Shown: piece by piece, positions 63,826-64,000 of the stretch
How positions within the stretch are numbered: position 1 is the first letter of the stretch
Layout of the letters: each line of letters begins with the position of its first letter
Source: Tricholoma matsutake
Lineage: Eukaryota > Basidiomycota > Agaricomycetes > Agaricales > Tricholomataceae
Direction: 5' to 3'
Length of the DNA: 64,000 bases
Assembly (NCBI GenBank): GCA_026075535.2
Contig: AP026538.1
Location: 19,185,006 to 19,249,005 of the forward strand
Program-made: the position numbers and the translations under genes
Notes under the pieces: generated by a model
Seen by the model: only the letters and a program-made list of their open reading frames with translations
Told to the model about the DNA's origin: nothing
Database searches by the model: none

Positions 63826-64000
63826 TTAGGGTTAGGGTTAGGGTTAGGGTTAGGGTTAGGGTTAGGGTTAGGGTTAGGGTTAGGGTTAGGGTTAGGGTTA
63901 GGGTTAGGGTTAGGGTTAGGGTTAGGGTTAGGGTTAGGGTTAGGGTTAGGGTTAGGGTTAGGGTTAGGGTTAGGGTTAGGGTTAGGGTTAGGGTTAGGGT
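63826..64000 (+). repeat. Telomere, (TTAGGG)n
   Basis: 175 bases of perfect TTAGGG, about 29 units, G-rich strand towards the window end. TTAGGG is the telomere repeat of many basidiomycetes. It marks the right end of the window as a chromosome end. Confidence 0.98.

Overview
The window reads as the end of a chromosome from a basidiomycete fungus, most likely an Agaricomycete. Three things support this. The last 175 bases are a pure TTAGGG array with its G-rich strand running towards the right end. Introns in the two best genes are about 48-64 bp with GT-AG borders. The mobile elements (KDZ transposases, Crypton and Ngaro-like tyrosine-recombinase elements, Tnp2-type CACTA fragments, Agaricomycete-type LINEs) are those I know from Agaricomycete genomes. 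Family names come from motif recognition only; no database search was run. I do not name a species.

Most of the window is a graveyard of nested, broken mobile elements. From left to right: an ORF1 remnant of a tyrosine-recombinase (YR) retroelement and a dead Ty3/gypsy element (about 0.1-6.05 kb); a minus-strand LINE spread over 6.85-17.6 kb and split by a TIR element, a hairpin MITE and a 3.0-kb LTR element that carries a non-retroviral gene; a Helitron helicase tail, a minisatellite and a large foldback element with CACTA-type ends (17.6-19.5 kb); an apparently intact five-exon HNH-nuclease-like gene (20.3-21.7 kb); TA-flanked MITEs, one nested in another (22.4-24.9 kb); a Ngaro-like retroelement with a complete set of split direct repeats (26.0-30.7 kb); a solo LTR with a perfect target duplication (31.0-31.8 kb); Crypton and Tnp2 fragments (32.4-34.0 kb); a KDZ region with an accessory gene and a divergent plus-strand gene (34.7-42.6 kb); a chromodomain gypsy element with a perfect 5-bp target duplication, inserted in a minus-strand Cys-rich gene (44.0-51.25 kb inside 43-52.2 kb); long direct repeats, a Ulp1-like protease pseudogene and another Tnp2 fragment (53.0-57.6 kb); an apparently intact trypsin-fold protease-like gene (57.9-59.8 kb); and copia, MULE and KDZ-accessory remnants that run straight into the telomere (60.5-64.0 kb).

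The only two genes that look functional and not element-derived are the HNH gene (377 codons after five exons are joined) and the GDSGA-motif protease-like gene. Everything else is mobile-element coding sequence, element accessory genes, or genes broken by elements.

The most interesting unexplained items are: (1) the LTR element at 14482-17503, with LTRs, a primer site and a polypurine tract but, in place of gag-pol, one gene with GYxEG-type repeats; (2) the TIR element at 7977-10048, with a tRNA-like sequence in each arm and a repeated exon-intron-hairpin module; (3) the telomere joined directly to a KDZ accessory gene, whose stop codon lies inside the telomere repeat; (4) a 79-bp insertion with an 8-bp target duplication that adds 29 codons in frame to a gene; (5) an extra ORF in the env position of the chromodomain gypsy element; and (6) a degenerate TGCCNA-type hexamer repeat found across genes, introns and spacers of the right half.
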